Positions 9,776-18,866 of a stretch of DNA of 57,912 nt are shown piece after piece. The stretch spans positions 1 through 57,912 of the forward strand of contig CAMIVR010000015.1 of assembly GCA_946402065.1 (NCBI GenBank). The letters run 5' to 3'. The notes under the pieces are model-generated. The model did no database searches. It was given only the letters and a program-made list of their open reading frames with translations, and was not told the origin of the DNA. The position numbers were made by a program, and so were the translations under genes. This stretch comes from an uncultured Brevibacillus sp. GTDB lineage: Bacteria; Bacillota; Bacilli; Brevibacillales; Brevibacillaceae. Position 1 is the stretch's first letter; every line of letters begins with the position of its first letter.

Positions 9776-11326
9776 CTATACGTTCACCGATTTGTCTTCA
9801 CCGGCAAACTGGGATTCCTTTTTCAAAATCTCCTCGAGCGAAATGCTCAATGCAGCCTCGGGTCCCTCAAAGTTGTTTTTGTAGTAAGCGAAGTCCATGA
9901 TGATCAGGATGATAAACATCCCGAGCAATGCGTAAAACGCCGTTTCATTCGGCGGAACGATCATTAGGATCGAGATAAAGACGATCCAGATCAGGCAGAG
10001 CACGTTGATCGGCTTGCTCCAGTTGCCCAGGTTCCACGGGCCGAAATGCTTCGGCTTAAAGTGCCCCCTGGCTTCGGCAACGAGCTTCAGGTACACGGGA
10101 ATGCCGTAGGAGACGTACAAGCCGACGACGCTGACCGCAGTCAGGAACGCCAGGGTACTGTAAGTCGTTTCCGGGTTGATCAGCTTGACGATGTAATCGA
10201 GCAGCACGAGGGCAAAGGAGAGGATGACCACGAGCCAGATCGATTTGGCCGGGGTCCGATATTTTTTGGAAATCTCGGCCCAATGCTTGCTGCCGGGCAT
10301 GCCCTTGTCGCGTGAAAATGCGTACATCATCCGGGAGAACGACGTAATGGACGACAGGCCGCAGAAGAACATCGCAAATGTCACCAGCCAGAGAATGACG
10401 CGGCCGAACGTTCCGCCCAACGCTTCGCTGATAATGTAGATAAACGGATTGCTGTCGCCGGCCGCTGCCCCGGCATCCTTGATGGAGAGTGTGACCATCG
10501 CCAGCATGATAAAGCCGAACACAAAGGAAAACGCGACGGAAGAAAAGATGCCCCACGGTGCCCGCACGCGCGGATTGACCGTCTCTTCAATCGTATGGGC
10601 CGAGGCGTCAAAGCCGGTAAACGTCCACTGCGCTTGCAAGAGACCGATCAGGAAGGCGAAGAGGTATGGTTTGTCGGAGAAGGTCTGCCCGACTTTGAAC
10701 AGGTAGTCGACCGGCTGCAGCTTGTCGGTGAAAAATGCCAGGCTGACGAACAGGATCAGAACGACTGCAATATGGTACCACGCTGAGAAGTCATTTAAGA
10801 TTGCCACCAGACGAATGCCAATATGATTAAAAATGCCGTGAAGCAGTACCGTGATTGCAAAGACAACCAACGTCGTCGTCAACGTCGATTCATATCCGAA
10901 TGAGCCAGCCAGCAGCAGATCGGCAAACGTCGCAAACGAATAGTCGATCCCTGCGACGATGCCGATCATTCCGATCAAATTAATCCACGCCGTATACCAG
11001 CCCCAGCGCTTGCTGCCGAGGATTGCCGCCCAGTGGTACAACGCCCCTGCGGTAGGGATCGCTGACGCCAGCTCTGCCAGTGAAGCGGCGACGAGCATGA
11101 CGAACAGCGCGACAATCGGCCAGCCAAAGCCCATCATGCCCGGCCCGCCATACGTTAAACCATGGCCGTAGAGAGAGACCGCACCCGTTAAAATCGAGAT
11201 GATCGAAAAAGAAATCGCAAAGTTCGAAAATCCGCCCATATCGCGCAGCAGCTCCTGCGCATAGCCAAACTGATGCAGGTACTTTTTATCTTCTTGCAAT
11301 TGATTTTTTCTGTCATTCTGTGACAT
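9776..11326 (-). CDS. APC-superfamily amino acid/amine permease of the eut locus
   Basis: 516 residues with about 12 hydrophobic segments. Family traits of the amino acid/choline transporter branch: N-terminal GGFSNFAISFSIISILTGAVSLYG, the GGP motif, and FTGFDASAHTIEET. Directly downstream of eutABC copy 1 and the small membrane peptide, in the same direction, so ethanolamine or a related amine is the likely substrate (inference from context). ATG at 11326 with GGGAGG upstream. Its presence alongside EutH would give the locus two different import routes. An amino acid substrate cannot be excluded. Confidence 0.85.
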   Translation of the reverse strand: MSQNDRKNQLQEDKKYLHQFGYAQELLRDMGGFSNFAISFSIISILTGAVSLYGHGLTYGGPGMMGFGWPIVALFVMLVAASLAELASAIPTAGALYHWAAILGSKRWGWYTAWINLIGMIGIVAGIDYSFATFADLLLAGSFGYESTLTTTLVVFAITVLLHGIFNHIGIRLVAILNDFSAWYHIAVVLILFVSLAFFTDKLQPVDYLFKVGQTFSDKPYLFAFLIGLLQAQWTFTGFDASAHTIEETVNPRVRAPWGIFSSVAFSFVFGFIMLAMVTLSIKDAGAAAGDSNPFIYIISEALGGTFGRVILWLVTFAMFFCGLSSITSFSRMMYAFSRDKGMPGSKHWAEISKKYRTPAKSIWLVVILSFALVLLDYIVKLINPETTYSTLAFLTAVSVVGLYVSYGIPVYLKLVAEARGHFKPKHFGPWNLGNWSKPINVLCLIWIVFISILMIVPPNETAFYALLGMFIILIIMDFAYYKNNFEGPEAALSISLEEILKKESQFAGEDKSVNV

Positions 11327-11349
11327 GTCTTTTTCCTCCCTTCGGCTGG

Positions 11350-11484
11350 TTATCGTTTCTTCGCCCCGATAAAGCTCTCATGTTTGCGTTCATCAAAGTT
11401 GCGCACTGCTTGGTTCGCTTTCATGGAAATTGCAACCGCTACGACAAGTGTGAGTAGAACAATGAGGATACCCAAGCCTAACAT
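11350..11484 (-). CDS. 44-residue single-pass membrane peptide
   Basis: ATG at 11484 is preceded by AGAGGTGG at ribosome-site spacing. The peptide begins with one hydrophobic segment (residues 2-20, LGLGILIVLLTLVVAVAIS) and ends in a charged tail (ANQAVRNFDERKHESFIGAKKR, read in two parts). It stops 23 bp before the permease start, so it is probably a partner or assembly aid of that transporter. I do not recognise the family. A longer in-frame reading exists upstream but has no ribosome site and overlaps the palindromic repeat. Confidence 0.6.
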   Translation of the reverse strand: MLGLGILIVLLTLVVAVAISMKANQAVRNFDERKHESFIGAKKR

Positions 11485-11522
11485 TATGCCCACCTCTTCC
11501 TTTCGATATGGCTGTTTCCTGT

Positions 11523-11572
11523 TAGGGCTCGCGATGAAATTAGCGGAAGTTATTTCATCGCGATGCCTTAGT
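11523..11572. repeat. Palindromic intergenic repeat, copy 1
   Basis: Perfect 12-bp arms TCGCGATGAAAT (11529-11540) and ATTTCATCGCGA (11552-11563) around TAGCGGAAGTT. The whole unit, from TTAGGGC to GCCTTAG, recurs in inverted orientation at 23277-23355 with a ~25-bp insertion. It lies between eutC copy 1 and the small membrane gene, where it could act as an mRNA stability element or be a non-autonomous repeat. Confidence 0.7.
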
Positions 11573-11633
11573 AAGCGTCTGTCGTGCCTGTTCGTTGAAC
11601 ACATGATGCCCCGCCTTTCACCTCCCTTCCTGG

Positions 11634-12536
11634 CTACAAGCTCAATTTCACCCCGCTCGCTTGCTGCTCGAGCATTTTTTTCAAGACCGTACCGATATGT
11701 GCACCCGCTTCGATCGGTGGCGTCCCGCCGCGATGGATATTGGAGATGACAGTGCGGTTGGACTCCACCGTACCTTTGCGCGGGCGGTAGCACATATAGG
11801 CGCTCATCGAATTGGCCGTTACCAGGCCGGGCCGCTCGCCGATCAACAGCACGAGTACCTCCGGCTGGAGTATTTCGCCGATATGGTCCATGCAGGCCAC
11901 CCTACCGCCTTTGACAAAGAACGGCGTGCCGGTCTGCAAACCATACGCCCGCAACGAATCGAGCAAGGCAGGGTAGACGTCGCGCAGGTTCGCTTCAACG
12001 GCGTTGGCGCTTAGTCCGTCAGAGACGACGACCTGGACTTGCGGCTTCATTTTGCACGATTCCTTGATCTTTGCCACGCCTTTTTCGGTAATGATCCGCC
12101 CGAGATCCGGCCGCTTCAGATACACTTCCGTATTTTCATGTGTCGTCTCGACAGTAAACAGGTTGAATTCACGCAAAATCGCTTCGCTGACTTCACCGTA
12201 TACGGCATCGACGGCAGCGGCGTGATCGATCCGCAATCCGAGCATCGTCTTGGTCAACGGCCTGGTCCCCGTCCGCCATACGCCGATGCGGGCAGGCGTG
12301 CTGTTCATCAGCTCCGCCATGCCCTCTGGCCATTTGGGTGCGGGGATGTTGCTCGTGCGTTGCTCCTTGCTCTCTGCGAAAAAGGAACTGTCGTCCGCCA
12401 TCTGCTCTTCCTGACGTTCCGGGGCGAACTGCTCTCTGATCAGCTGCTCTACCGATGACGCTTCCTGCTGTTGCCCCAGCCGCTTCTCCAGCTCGGCCAT
12501 CACGCGGTCAACAATTTTTTCCAGTTCCTGACTCAT
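11634..12536 (-). CDS. eutC: Ethanolamine ammonia-lyase small subunit EutC, copy 1
   Basis: 300 residues. EutC holds part of the adenosylcobalamin site of ethanolamine ammonia-lyase, which splits ethanolamine into acetaldehyde and ammonia. Family blocks: RIGVWRTGTRPLTKTMLGLRIDHAAA (split in reading), QVVVSDGLSANAVEANL, LIGERPGLVTANSMSAYM and RGGTPPIEAGAHIG. Residues 3-19 form an amphipathic helix (ELEKIVDRVMAELEKRL) followed by a ~60-residue polar linker, the layout of a microcompartment targeting peptide. ATG at 12536 has AGGAGG. Fourteen bp after eutB copy 1. Confidence 0.96.
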   Translation of the reverse strand: MSQELEKIVDRVMAELEKRLGQQQEASSVEQLIREQFAPERQEEQMADDSSFFAESKEQRTSNIPAPKWPEGMAELMNSTPARIGVWRTGTRPLTKTMLGLRIDHAAAVDAVYGEVSEAILREFNLFTVETTHENTEVYLKRPDLGRIITEKGVAKIKESCKMKPQVQVVVSDGLSANAVEANLRDVYPALLDSLRAYGLQTGTPFFVKGGRVACMDHIGEILQPEVLVLLIGERPGLVTANSMSAYMCYRPRKGTVESNRTVISNIHRGGTPPIEAGAHIGTVLKKMLEQQASGVKLSL

Positions 12537-12550
12537 CTCGCTAACACCTC

Positions 12551-13912
12551 CTACATAAAGATCGTCGGATCGCCGGCCTGTGGCGTCAGCTTGCCGTTTT
12601 CCATCAGGCCCATCCGCTCCAGCCAGCGTTCAAATGACGGTGCCGGTCTCATGCCAAGCAGCTCCCGCAGCGTGGCGATATCGTGGAAGCTGGTCGATTG
12701 GTAGTTCAGCATGCAGTCATCGGCCATCGCCACGCCGATGAGGAAATTCACACCTGCCGATGCGAGCAGCACGCCGAGGTTATCCATATCGTTCTGGTCC
12801 GCTTTCATGTGATTCGTATAGCAGATGTCTACCCCCATCGGCAACCCGTGCAGCTTGCCCATGAAGTGGTCCTCCAGCCCGGCGCGAATCACCTGTTTGC
12901 TGTCGTACAGATACTCCGGCCCGATAAAGCCGACCACGGTGTTGACGATAAACGGGTTGTACTTGCGGGCCAAGCCATAACAGCGAGATTCCAGCGTCAC
13001 CTGATCGATCCCGTGGTTCGCCTCCGAGGACAGCTCCGAGCCCTGGCCGGTTTCAAAGTACCACACGTTCGGTCCGGTAGATGTGCCGTCCCGCTTGATC
13101 AGCTCATCCGCCTCGTCGAGCAGTGCCCCGCTGATGCCAAAGGCGTTGTTGCCAAGCTCTGTCCCCGCCAGGCTTTGGAACACCATGTCAGCCGGCGCAC
13201 CGTTGCGGATCGCCCGCATCTGCGTCGTGATGTGGGCGAGTACGCAGTTTTGCGTCGGGATGCTCCACTTCTCCATCACTTCCTTGGTCATCACGAGGAT
13301 GTCCTTGACGCTGTCCATCGTATCGATGACCGGATTGATTCCGATGACGGCATCGCCTATGCCGTAGCTGAGTCCTTCGTACAGCGCAGCCTTGATCCCG
13401 GGTATGCTGTCCGAGGGGTGGTTCGGCTGTACGCGAGCAGCGAGAATGCCCTTTTCCCCGATCGTCGTATTGCAGTGCGTCGGATTGCGGATTTTCGCCG
13501 CCGCCGAGACGAGATCGAGGTTGGTCATCAGCTTGGCGACGGCAGCGATCATCTCGCTGCTCAGCCCCCGGCTGAGCCGCTTGTATTCATCCGCCCCGGT
13601 CTGATGGGACAGGATATACTCGCGCAGCTCGGCGACGCTCCAGTTTTTGATCTGGTTGTAAATCTTTTCGTTGATGCCTTCTTCGATGACGCGGGAGACC
13701 TCGTCCGCTTCCGCCGGAAGCAGCGGATTGTTACGGATATCCGCCAGCGTCAGATCGGCCAAGACTTGCTTGGCAGCCATCCGCTCCCGCGAGTTGGCGG
13801 CGGCGATGCCGGCCAGTTGATCTCCTGACCGCTCTTCGTTTGCTTTGGCCATGACTTCCTTCAGATCGTGGAATTGATACGTCTGGCCCAACACCGTAGC
13901 TTTCAACAACAT
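12551..13912 (-). CDS. eutB: Ethanolamine ammonia-lyase large subunit EutB, copy 1
   Basis: 453 residues, the same length as E. coli EutB, and numbering matches. All reported substrate contacts are present: Arg160 and Gln162 (ARVQPNHPSD), Asn193 (IGINP), Glu287 (YFETGQGS) and Asp362 (GVDICYTNHM). This is therefore a complete TIM-barrel catalytic subunit. It lies between eutA and eutC copy 1 with short gaps and is expressed from the attenuated leader upstream of eutA copy 1. Compare copy 2 at 18867-20228, which differs at position 362. Confidence 0.97.
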   Translation of the reverse strand: MLLKATVLGQTYQFHDLKEVMAKANEERSGDQLAGIAAANSRERMAAKQVLADLTLADIRNNPLLPAEADEVSRVIEEGINEKIYNQIKNWSVAELREYILSHQTGADEYKRLSRGLSSEMIAAVAKLMTNLDLVSAAAKIRNPTHCNTTIGEKGILAARVQPNHPSDSIPGIKAALYEGLSYGIGDAVIGINPVIDTMDSVKDILVMTKEVMEKWSIPTQNCVLAHITTQMRAIRNGAPADMVFQSLAGTELGNNAFGISGALLDEADELIKRDGTSTGPNVWYFETGQGSELSSEANHGIDQVTLESRCYGLARKYNPFIVNTVVGFIGPEYLYDSKQVIRAGLEDHFMGKLHGLPMGVDICYTNHMKADQNDMDNLGVLLASAGVNFLIGVAMADDCMLNYQSTSFHDIATLRELLGMRPAPSFERWLERMGLMENGKLTPQAGDPTIFM

Positions 13913-13924
13913 GTTCTCAACCCC

Positions 13925-15382
13925 TTAGGTACGTTCATGGAACGCGAGCGTCTTGATGACGACGGGAATCATCGCTTCGGAAATCGGCTCGCCAAGATCG
14001 ATATAGTCCCCGTACTCCACTTTGATTTGATCGATACAGATGATGTCGGGCTTCCCCTGACAGCGTATCGTCAGCGCCTGCCCCAGCGCCTTGGCCATGT
14101 CATTCTCGCAGACGACGACCATCAGGCGGCTTTTGCCAAACCACTCGTGGTAACAGCCGGCAAGCTGATCGGCAAGCAGCTGCAGGGTCGCATAGGAACA
14201 ATACGGCAGCCCGTTCATCGCCAGGGCAAATGGCGGCGAGCTCTCGTCTCCAAACAGACGATAGGCAAATTCCATCATCTGCCCCACGCGCTCGCGGAAA
14301 AAATCAGCCGTATAGACAGGCGCAGGTTCAAGCTCCAGCTTGATGACCGGGATGTTGCGCAGCGGCAGGGACGCCGGGTGCAGGTGAACGGTAGAGCCGC
14401 TGATCTCCGTCGACTGCATGCCTGCGCCGATGACCGTCGCCCGCACGGTCTGCTCCGGGGTGATCGTCTGAACAGGAAAGTGCCCGAGCTCAGCTTGCAG
14501 GCTGTGAGCCAAAATCGGCCCGATATCGCCGTGAATTGCCGCCTGGGCCAATGTCTGCGGCCGCGGTTCCGTCATCAGCTGGCCTATCCCCCCCGAGATC
14601 ATCAGCTCATCGATCGGCGGCATCCTCGTCATTGGCGGTCCCAAAAGCAGCGCCTGAATGTCAGCCTGACTGGTCTTGCCCGTTACATACGACAGCATCG
14701 CCCTGTTGAGAGCACTCGTTATCGTCCATAATTGCTCGTAGGTTGTCTGTTGGCCGACAGCCAATGTGAAACCGTTTTCTTTTAGCCAGACGGCTAGATG
14801 CGGCGAAACATAGCTGACGACACCTGCTTCATCCAGCCTGATCAGTCTGCCGCCGACGTGGAAGGTCACCGTGCCGACGACCTTGCCGCGCTGGAAGAAA
14901 GCGGCATTGGCCGTACCGCCGCCGATGTCAATGTTGGCGACGACCCCGTGAATCTGCCTGGAGCGCTTTTCTGCCCCCGCTCCTTTGCCAGCCAGTACGC
15001 CTTCCAGATCGGCTCCTGCCGTAGCGACGACAAAGTCGCCTGAACGCTCCGCGAGATAGTGAACGATTTGCTCTGCGTTGCTTTTCGTCGCCGTCTCTCC
15101 GGTGATGATCACTGCGCCGGACTTCACTTCAGACAGATTGAGTTGCGCTTTGCGATATTCATCCGCGAGCAGGCTGAAGACCTTCTCCGTATCGATCTCT
15201 TCCATATTTTTCAGCGGAGTGGTGTATATCGGACTGGCATACCGCAGCTGCCGCTCGACGATTTGAAAGCGCGGGAGCGAAAAATGGCTGGACATTCGTC
15301 CCAGCCGCAACCTGCTGACGATGAGCTTCGTGGTGCTCGTGCCTAAATCGATACCGACGCTGGTGATCCACTGCTCCTCCAT
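13925..15382 (-). CDS. eutA: Ethanolamine ammonia-lyase reactivase EutA, copy 1
   Basis: 485 residues. EutA is an ATP-dependent chaperone that exchanges damaged cobalamin on EutBC. The actin-like ATPase motifs are visible: GIDLGTSTTKLIVS near residue 10, VIITGETATKSNAEQIVHYL, ANIDIGGGTANAAFF, and GAGMQSTEISGSTV. ATG at 15382 follows GGAGGG. First gene of the eutABC copy 1 unit; 12 bp before eutB. Confidence 0.96.
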   Translation of the reverse strand: MEEQWITSVGIDLGTSTTKLIVSRLRLGRMSSHFSLPRFQIVERQLRYASPIYTTPLKNMEEIDTEKVFSLLADEYRKAQLNLSEVKSGAVIITGETATKSNAEQIVHYLAERSGDFVVATAGADLEGVLAGKGAGAEKRSRQIHGVVANIDIGGGTANAAFFQRGKVVGTVTFHVGGRLIRLDEAGVVSYVSPHLAVWLKENGFTLAVGQQTTYEQLWTITSALNRAMLSYVTGKTSQADIQALLLGPPMTRMPPIDELMISGGIGQLMTEPRPQTLAQAAIHGDIGPILAHSLQAELGHFPVQTITPEQTVRATVIGAGMQSTEISGSTVHLHPASLPLRNIPVIKLELEPAPVYTADFFRERVGQMMEFAYRLFGDESSPPFALAMNGLPYCSYATLQLLADQLAGCYHEWFGKSRLMVVVCENDMAKALGQALTIRCQGKPDIICIDQIKVEYGDYIDLGEPISEAMIPVVIKTLAFHERT

Positions 15383-15415
15383 CTGCTTCCCTCCGAGTAC
15401 GATTGTAGGAAAACC

Positions 15416-15470
15416 AAAAAAGCGCTGAAAATAGAACTAATCCCGTCACGAATTAGTCATTTTCAAAGCG
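15416..15470 (-). terminator. Attenuator terminator in leader of eutABC copy 1
   Basis: Minus strand GCGCTTTGAAAAT-ACTAAT pairs with ATTAGT-ATTTTCAGCGC (long near-perfect stem), followed by TTTTTT, 34 bp before eutA. The 5' arm overlaps the ANTAR-type hairpin at 15465-15479, so the two structures exclude each other. Confidence 0.85.
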
Positions 15471-15479
15471 CCTTTGCTT
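15465..15479 (-). promoter_or_regulatory. ANTAR (EutV) antitermination hairpin 1
   Basis: Minus strand AAGC-AAAGGC-GCTT: stem with a six-base loop having A at position 1 and G at position 4, and 12 of 13 matches to the published eut consensus AGCAANGRRGCUY. In Enterococcus and relatives such hairpins are bound by phosphorylated dimeric EutV to block the terminator. A clear partner hairpin (P1) was not found; CATAGGG 5-10 nt upstream recurs in leader 2. Confidence 0.8.
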
Positions 15480-15575
15480 CGTTCCCTATGCACTTGTTTT
15501 TTCTGATAATTGTCTCAATTGTATTTCTATTTTGACATACTTTTTACCTGCAACACAAGGATTTTCTCGCGCTTC

Positions 15576-16370
15576 TCATCCTGTCGCGTTCGCTTCAGCC
15601 AGATGGCCGATCAATTCTTCATGGATCAAGCCGTTCGTCGCCACTACATGGCTCGTCTCGATCGTGTACGGATTGCCCAGCGTATCCGAAACGCGTCCTC
15701 CCGCTTCCTGCACCAGCAGGACGCCGGCAGCCAAATCCCACGGCTTTAATCCGAGCTCCCAGTACCCTGAGAACCGGCCAGCTGCGACATACGCCAGCTC
15801 CAGCGCTGTAGAGCCTGCCGTGCGGATATTCCGGCAAAGCGGCGACAGCTTGAGCATTCCATTTACTGTTGCTTGACGGTATTCGTTAGCCGGAAAATCG
15901 GAAGCGAGCAGGCTCTCGGCTATCCGCTTTTCTCCGGAGACGCGCATCAGCCTGCCGTTCAGATACGCCCCCTCGCTTTTGGCAGCTGTGAACAGCTCGT
16001 CACTCATCGGGTCATAAATCCCCCCGGCCACCAGCTCTTTCTTGTGAACGACACCAATGGAAACACAATAAAAGGGTACCCCGTGCACAAAGTTGGTCGT
16101 ACCGTCGAGCGGATCGACAATCCAGACGTATTCATGGCTGCTGCTGACGTCGCCGACATCGCCGTCGCTGCTCTCTTCGCCGAAAATGCAGTGATCCGGG
16201 TACACCTCGCTGACCACACGGCGGATAATGCCCTCTGCGCGTTTATCGACGTCTGTGACGAGATCGAACAGCGATGATTTCGTTTCGACACTTGCGATAT
16301 TACCCGCTCTTTCGCGAATGAGCTCTCCTGCTTGTTTCGCGGCGTCAATAGCTGTTTGCTGTATGTTCAA
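15576..16370 (-). CDS. suhB: Inositol monophosphatase family protein (SuhB-like)
   Basis: 264 residues. Mg-dependent sugar or inositol phosphatase fold: metal-binding GEESS, WIVDPLDGTTNFVHG and KPWDLAAGVLLVQEAGG. The start is taken as TTG at 16370 (LNIQQTAIDAAKQAG) because GGGGGAA lies at the right distance and the upstream part is a basic stretch unlike the family. It sits between eutH's terminator and the attenuator of eutABC copy 1, in the same direction. No link to ethanolamine metabolism is known; it may be a passenger or supply read-through into the leader. Confidence 0.9.
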   Translation of the reverse strand: MNIQQTAIDAAKQAGELIRERAGNIASVETKSSLFDLVTDVDKRAEGIIRRVVSEVYPDHCIFGEESSDGDVGDVSSSHEYVWIVDPLDGTTNFVHGVPFYCVSIGVVHKKELVAGGIYDPMSDELFTAAKSEGAYLNGRLMRVSGEKRIAESLLASDFPANEYRQATVNGMLKLSPLCRNIRTAGSTALELAYVAAGRFSGYWELGLKPWDLAAGVLLVQEAGGRVSDTLGNPYTIETSHVVATNGLIHEELIGHLAEANATG

Positions 16371-16571
16371 ACATGATTCCCCCTTCAAGAGACGCCATTT
16401 TCTTCTGACTTTTAATCGCACGTGACGATATTTGAGCATAACCCCGGATAACTCACGATTAGCAATTCGTTAACATTTTAACACATCTTTTAAAAAAGAA
16501 ACGACCAAGAGCATTGTTATCGTTTGATCGAGAGAATTGGAATTGCCAGTGCTTGTATTTTTAAAGCTATC

Positions 16572-16625
16572 GTCAAGCTGTCACCGGCGGAGCGAGCTCT
16601 TCTTTGCGATTCCCCTCGACTCCAC
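16572..16625 (+). repeat. Dispersed repeat, copy A
   Basis: Contains CAAGCTGTCACCGGCGGAG then CTCTTCTTTGCGATTCCCCTCG. The same unit occurs at 53561-53613 (same orientation), 53391-53430 (inverted) and in degenerate form at 57731-57765. Confidence 0.6.
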
Positions 16626-16656
16626 TAAATCACGCTGTCTCTCCCAAGTGTGAAAA

Positions 16657-16693
16657 CCCCCTTCTCAACCGGATGAGCGGTCAAGAAGGGGGT
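16657..16693 (-). terminator. Terminator after eutH
   Basis: Minus strand CCCCCTTCTTGACCG pairs with CGGTTGAGAAGGGGG and is followed by TTTTC, 6 bp after the eutH stop codon. It ends the main eut transcript. Confidence 0.8.
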
Positions 16694-16698
16694 GAACT

Positions 16699-17946
16699 TC
16701 AAGCGGATTGCTCTGCTGACACATACTCGTCCTTGCCGATGACTCCGGTCGAACGATCCTGTTTTTCCAGCAGCAAGGCTTTCGGTACGGAGATGACGTA
16801 GGCCAGTGCGATCGCCGCAATTCCGCCGCCGACTTTGCCCAGCATCAACGGCAGGATCAGCGTCGGCTGGAAGTTGGCGGAAAACGCCAGATGGTCGCCG
16901 AACAAAAAGGCAGAACAGACGGCGAATGCGATACAGATGACCTTGTCTTTCGGCCGCATGTCGCGAATCAGCCGGAACATCGCCAAAATGTTGCAGATCG
17001 CTGCCAGAATGCCGGCGCTGCCCGGTCCGCTTAAACCGACTTTGCCGCCGATGAATTCCAGCGGTTTGGAGAGGTATTTTTTGATCACATAGACCATCGG
17101 GAATGCCCCTGACAGCATAATGCCGATATAGCCGGCAACCTCCAATGCCCGGAACTGATCATTGGCATCCGCGATGATCGGATCGAAGCCCCAACTGCCA
17201 AACAGCGTGGAGAATGCGCCCGTGAAATACTCGACGATGGAGAAGACGAGGACGAGCTTGAGACACGCATCCATCATCCGTCCGAACCACATGAAGCCTT
17301 TAATCATCGCGTCGGGGAAGAAGCGCAGGCCAAGCGCGATGGCGACGACGATAATGATCAAGGGGCTCAGGTTGGCAAAAATCGTTCCGAAGCTGAGCGC
17401 AAGCTGGTAGCTGGATTCGGCATCCGTAGCGACTGCTCCCCGCACTTTGGCATTGCTCAAGGCGAGAATGGCGCTCGTAATAAATACGCCGATCGGAACG
17501 GTGAGGATGCCGGACATGATCCCCAGCGCCATATATTTGTGATCCCGCTTGTCAAGCATGGCCAATCCGACCGGGATGCTGAAGACGATTGTCGCACCCG
17601 CCATAAAGCCGGTGATCATCGCCATGATCCAGCTCTCGCGCGTAGCCGCCAATGCGTCCGCAAGCTGATATCCGCCCATGTCGGTAGCGATAAACGTCGT
17701 GGCCGCCATCGCCGGATCGGCGCCGATAGCGCCAAAGACAGGGCCAAACACGGTGCTGATAAACTGCGACAGATACGGGACCGAGGCCATGATCCCGGCA
17801 ACCGGCACGAAAATCGGGCCGATCGAATGCAGCCCTTGCATAAACTCTTTGCCCATCCCGTGTTCGTCGTTTCTGATCGCCGCAATTGCTCCACAAATGG
17901 CAAATGCCATAATTACATAAATCACATAAGTGCCGATTTGAGCCAT
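16699..17946 (-). CDS. eutH: Ethanolamine permease EutH
   Basis: 415 residues with about ten membrane segments, starting MAQIGTYVIYVIMAFAICGA. EutH family blocks GVFITSAILALSNAKVRGA, MWFGRMMDACLKLVLV and FLFGDHLAFSANFQP are visible. In other bacteria EutH imports ethanolamine at low external concentration. ATG at 17946 has GGAGG; an upstream in-frame codon adds only six residues without a site. Last gene of the eutABC copy 2 unit; the terminator follows immediately. Confidence 0.95.
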   Translation of the reverse strand: MAQIGTYVIYVIMAFAICGAIAAIRNDEHGMGKEFMQGLHSIGPIFVPVAGIMASVPYLSQFISTVFGPVFGAIGADPAMAATTFIATDMGGYQLADALAATRESWIMAMITGFMAGATIVFSIPVGLAMLDKRDHKYMALGIMSGILTVPIGVFITSAILALSNAKVRGAVATDAESSYQLALSFGTIFANLSPLIIIVVAIALGLRFFPDAMIKGFMWFGRMMDACLKLVLVFSIVEYFTGAFSTLFGSWGFDPIIADANDQFRALEVAGYIGIMLSGAFPMVYVIKKYLSKPLEFIGGKVGLSGPGSAGILAAICNILAMFRLIRDMRPKDKVICIAFAVCSAFLFGDHLAFSANFQPTLILPLMLGKVGGGIAAIALAYVISVPKALLLEKQDRSTGVIGKDEYVSAEQSA

Positions 17947-17976
17947 GCAACATCCTCCAGTCAATGGAAAAGTGTT

Positions 17977-18846
17977 TTAACCGCGCAATTGGGTATATTT
18001 CACACCGCTTACCTTGCATTCGAGAATTTCCGCTATGATGTCGGCGAGATGGGCTCCTGCTTCGACGGGTGTGGTGCCTCCCTTGTGTATGTTGGAGATG
18101 ACTGTTCGATCCGACTCCACGCTTTGTTCATTGGGGCGATAGATCATGTAGGCGCTAAGGCTTTCCGCAGTAGCCAGTCCAGGGCGTTCACCGATGAGCG
18201 AGACGACCAGGTCACAGTTGACGATGGAAGCGACATGATCCTGTGCCCAGACGCGGCCCCGCTTGATGAATACCGGCTGGGCGACGCTGATTTTTTTGAG
18301 CTGCAGTCCTTGCAGCAAGGCCGGCAGCAAGTCCTTCGTATTCGCTTCCACGGAAGATGAACTCAGGCCGTCTGAGACGATGATTTGGACCTGCTTGTTT
18401 TTCTCGCCGTGTTTTTGCAGCCAGGCTGCGGACTCGTCGCTCAGCCTGCGGCCTGAATCGAGGTTCATCAAATAATCCTGCATGTCTTTTGCTCGCGTAT
18501 GCAGGATCGGCAAGCCAAGCTCCTGCAAAAATGACTCGCTCACGTCCTTGATCACCGCATCCTGGGCAGCAGCCTGATCGATGCGGAACTGCAGATAGCT
18601 GGTCGTGCGCATCCGCGTCCCGGCCCGACCAATCCCGATGCGGCCCGGGGTCAGCGACTGGGCGCGCTCAATGACTGCGCGATTGTTCGGATTCTGCACG
18701 CCCATCTCTTTGGTTTCGGGAAAATGGATGACTTCCGTATCGGCTGAACTCGCCTGCTGCACGGGTTCGCGCTTCTGCTGCTGCTTTTTGCCAAGCTCCG
18801 CAAGCACGCGGTTGACAATCTCCTCCACATTCAGTTCATTCATCAT
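17977..18846 (-). CDS. eutC: Ethanolamine ammonia-lyase small subunit EutC, copy 2
   Basis: 289 residues from the ATG at 18846, chosen because GTGGAGGTG is at ribosome-site distance (a second ATG follows directly; an upstream TTG overlapping eutB copy 2 is less likely). Family blocks: PGRIGIGRAGTRMRTTSYL, QIIVSDGLSSSSVEANT, SLIGERPGLATAESLSAYM and KGGTTPVEAGAHLAD. Residues 5-19 (LNVEEIVNRVLAELG) are an amphipathic helix followed by a Gln-rich linker, again like a targeting peptide. Partner of EutB copy 2. Confidence 0.95.
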   Translation of the reverse strand: MMNELNVEEIVNRVLAELGKKQQQKREPVQQASSADTEVIHFPETKEMGVQNPNNRAVIERAQSLTPGRIGIGRAGTRMRTTSYLQFRIDQAAAQDAVIKDVSESFLQELGLPILHTRAKDMQDYLMNLDSGRRLSDESAAWLQKHGEKNKQVQIIVSDGLSSSSVEANTKDLLPALLQGLQLKKISVAQPVFIKRGRVWAQDHVASIVNCDLVVSLIGERPGLATAESLSAYMIYRPNEQSVESDRTVISNIHKGGTTPVEAGAHLADIIAEILECKVSGVKYTQLRG

Positions 18847-18866
18847 TTCATTCACCTCCACTTTTA

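Larger units (their letters stand above)
16371..16698. other. Intergenic region eutH / suhB
   Basis: About 330 bp with no gene. It contains the eutH terminator (16657-16693), one copy of a dispersed repeat (16572-16625), and an AT-rich stretch (16460-16500) that may hold the suhB promoter, though no clear -35/-10 pair stands out. Confidence 0.6.

Noticed and set aside
12683..14731. Long plus-strand frames opposite eutB and eutA copy 1
   Set aside because: Shadows of high-GC genes; no start signals.
15480..15575. Cobalamin riboswitch in eut leaders
   Set aside because: Looked for the B12-box pattern GCCACTG and multi-stem layout; none of the three leaders shows it.
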